The notes under the pieces were generated by a model. The model did no database searches and had not been told where the DNA came from. It saw only the letters and a program-made list of their open reading frames with translations. From the IMG/VR virus record IMGVR_UViG_3300032236_001128, positions 1 to 39,830 of that record: DNA of 39,830 bases; one strand, given 5' to 3'. The number at the start of each line of letters is the position of its first letter. Within the stretch, counting starts at the first letter, position 1. The DNA is from a virus. The position numbers and the translations under genes are program-made. Below, one piece after another: positions 38,777-39,830 of this stretch.

Positions 38777-39830
38777 TTAAAATGTTCCGCCGGTGACACC
38801 ATAAATTGTGCCAGTTCCGCCGTTTGCAGTTGCTAATGTGCCAGCCAATGTTACTGCGCCAGTAGTAGATGTATTTGGTGTAAAGCCTGTTGTACCGGCA
38901 CTAAATGATGTAACACCAGTTGCAGGAGCTGCCACCCAAGTTGCTGTAGTGCCGTTAGATGTCAACAAATATCCGTTAGCACCAATTGGCAATCTTGTAG
39001 CGCTGTTAGTGCCGTTACCAATAATCAAGTCACCAGTTGAGGTGATTGGTGATAAAGCGTTAAACGCAGCAGATGCTGTTGTCTGACCTGTACCACCATT
39101 ACCAATTGGTAATGTGCCTGTCACGCCTGTTGTTAATGGCAAACCAGTTGCATTTGTAAGCGTTACAGATGTTGGTGTACCTAACACTGGAGTTACCAAT
39201 GTTGGAGATGTGTTTAATACGTTGCTACCAGAACCTGTGCTTGTAGTTACTCCAGTACCGCCGTTTGTTACAGCTAATGTACCAGTCACACCGGTTGTCA
39301 AAGGCAATCCAGTTGCATTTGTCAGTGTTACAGATGTTGGTGTGCCTAACACTGGAGTTACCAGTGTAGGACTTGTAGCTAATACGTTTGCACCAGAGCC
39401 TGTTGTTGATGTTGCTCCAGTACCTCCATAAGCAACTGGAACCGCACCCGAAGTAATTTGTGAACCAGCGATAGCGATACTGGTATTAGAAGCTGCAGTT
39501 AACTGACCTTGAGCGTTAGCTGTAAATGTTGGTACAGAGCTTGCAGAACCATAAGAATTTGCTGTTACTGCTGTGTTGGCAATGCTAAACTGTGTGCCAG
39601 TGAGTGATAAACCAGTACCAGCTGTGTATGCACCTGGACCAGCAATTTGTGCAAATACGATTGGTGTTGTGCCAATTGTAATTGGCAAGTCTGTGGTCTG
39701 AACCCATTGAGTTCCGTTATTTACAGTACCACTAATAATGTATGTTGTATCACCTGGTGCAATTTCATTTTGACCAGTACCAACTTGGTCATAGTCAGTT
39801 GCACGGGTAAGCACCCAACCTACTGATCCA
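38777..39830 (-). CDS. tail fibre protein with tandem repeats (5' end cut by window)
   Basis: The frame stays open to the right edge (in-frame residues GSVGWVLTRATDYD precede the GTG at 39814), so the start lies outside. At least 350 residues are present. Two 55-residue repeats (residues about 131-240 of the visible part) each contain LVTPVLGTPTSVTLTNATGL and PLTTGVTGTL. Fibre-type GGTGxT turns surround them. It ends GTGTIYGVTGGTF. It is a trimeric beta-type fibre shaft, probably with its base at the missing N-terminus. Confidence 0.8.
   Translation of the reverse strand, partial: GSVGWVLTRATDYDQVGTGQNEIAPGDTTYIISGTVNNGTQWVQTTDLPITIGTTPIVFAQIAGPGAYTAGTGLSLTGTQFSIANTAVTANSYGSASSVPTFTANAQGQLTAASNTSIAIAGSQITSGAVPVAYGGTGATSTTGSGANVLATSPTLVTPVLGTPTSVTLTNATGLPLTTGVTGTLAVTNGGTGVTTSTGSGSNVLNTSPTLVTPVLGTPTSVTLTNATGLPLTTGVTGTLPIGNGGTGQTTASAAFNALSPITSTGDLIIGNGTNSATRLPIGANGYLLTSNGTTATWVAAPATGVTSFSAGTTGFTPNTSTTGAVTLAGTLATANGGTGTIYGVTGGTF
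39095..39424 (-). repeat. two tandem 165-base coding repeats in the tail fibre gene
   Basis: Each unit encodes 55 residues running from GTG through the shared block TSPTLVTPVLGTPTSVTLTN to the next NGG. Units differ at few residues. Such repeats allow change of fibre length by recombination. Confidence 0.8.

Noticed and set aside
39095-39424. Possible CRISPR-like array
   Set aside because: The repeats are 165 bases long, in frame and without spacers; they are coding repeats of a tail fibre.
1-39830. tRNA genes, integrase and attachment sites
   Set aside because: None could be recognised by eye: no cloverleaf with a convincing T-loop, no tyrosine or serine recombinase motifs.

Overview
The window looks like part of the genome of a tailed dsDNA bacteriophage, probably podovirus-like. 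It runs off both edges: a gene remnant enters at the left and a tail-fibre gene is cut at the right. A Gram-negative host is indicated by a complete lysis set: a signal-anchored glycoside hydrolase family 24 lysozyme, and an inner-membrane spanin with a lipoprotein outer spanin nested in another frame. Short-tail character is inferred from head-to-tail adaptor-like proteins followed by several large low-complexity internal-virion-type proteins, with no recognisable sheath or tube gene. No integrase, portal, capsid, large terminase or RNA polymerase gene was recognised here.

Positions 1-14763, + strand, hold the replication and metabolism arm. Small unknown genes come first, then a zincin-like protein, a VRR-NUC nuclease, an HNH-type protein and an SNF2-type helicase. 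Next is an acyl carrier protein plus beta-ketoacyl-ACP synthase pair with all catalytic residues, coupled to a small sigma-region-4-like protein. More small phage genes follow (including a DUF3310 protein), then a DUF6321-like protein and a small-terminase-like protein. The arm ends with a Cas4-like DUF2800 nuclease, a DUF2815 protein, a monomeric B12-dependent (class II) ribonucleotide reductase, a DUF1289 protein and a family A DNA polymerase with Leu at the position equivalent to E. coli Phe762.

Positions 14764-39830, - strand, hold the virion and lysis arm, read from right to left. It begins with repeat-rich tail fibres and three related glycine-rich fibre proteins, with a 2-oxoglutarate/Fe(II) oxygenase among them. 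Then come the lysis cassette, GG-motif basic proteins, two adaptor-like proteins, two large beta-rich virion proteins, four long internal-virion/polyvalent proteins and a protein with two ADP-ribosyltransferase-like domains. Most junctions are TAATG or ATGA overlaps. The arms converge at 14763/14764 with no gap.

The clearest regulatory signal is an 18-base motif, consensus TTTGCATTATTATATRTA, found nine times. Six copies lie on the + strand in the + arm and three on the - strand in the - arm, always pointing with transcription. Several are fused to the T-tract of an intrinsic terminator. This is probably the phage's own promoter family. The most unusual gene content is the ACP/ketosynthase pair, which would act on host lipid or acyl-thioester metabolism.
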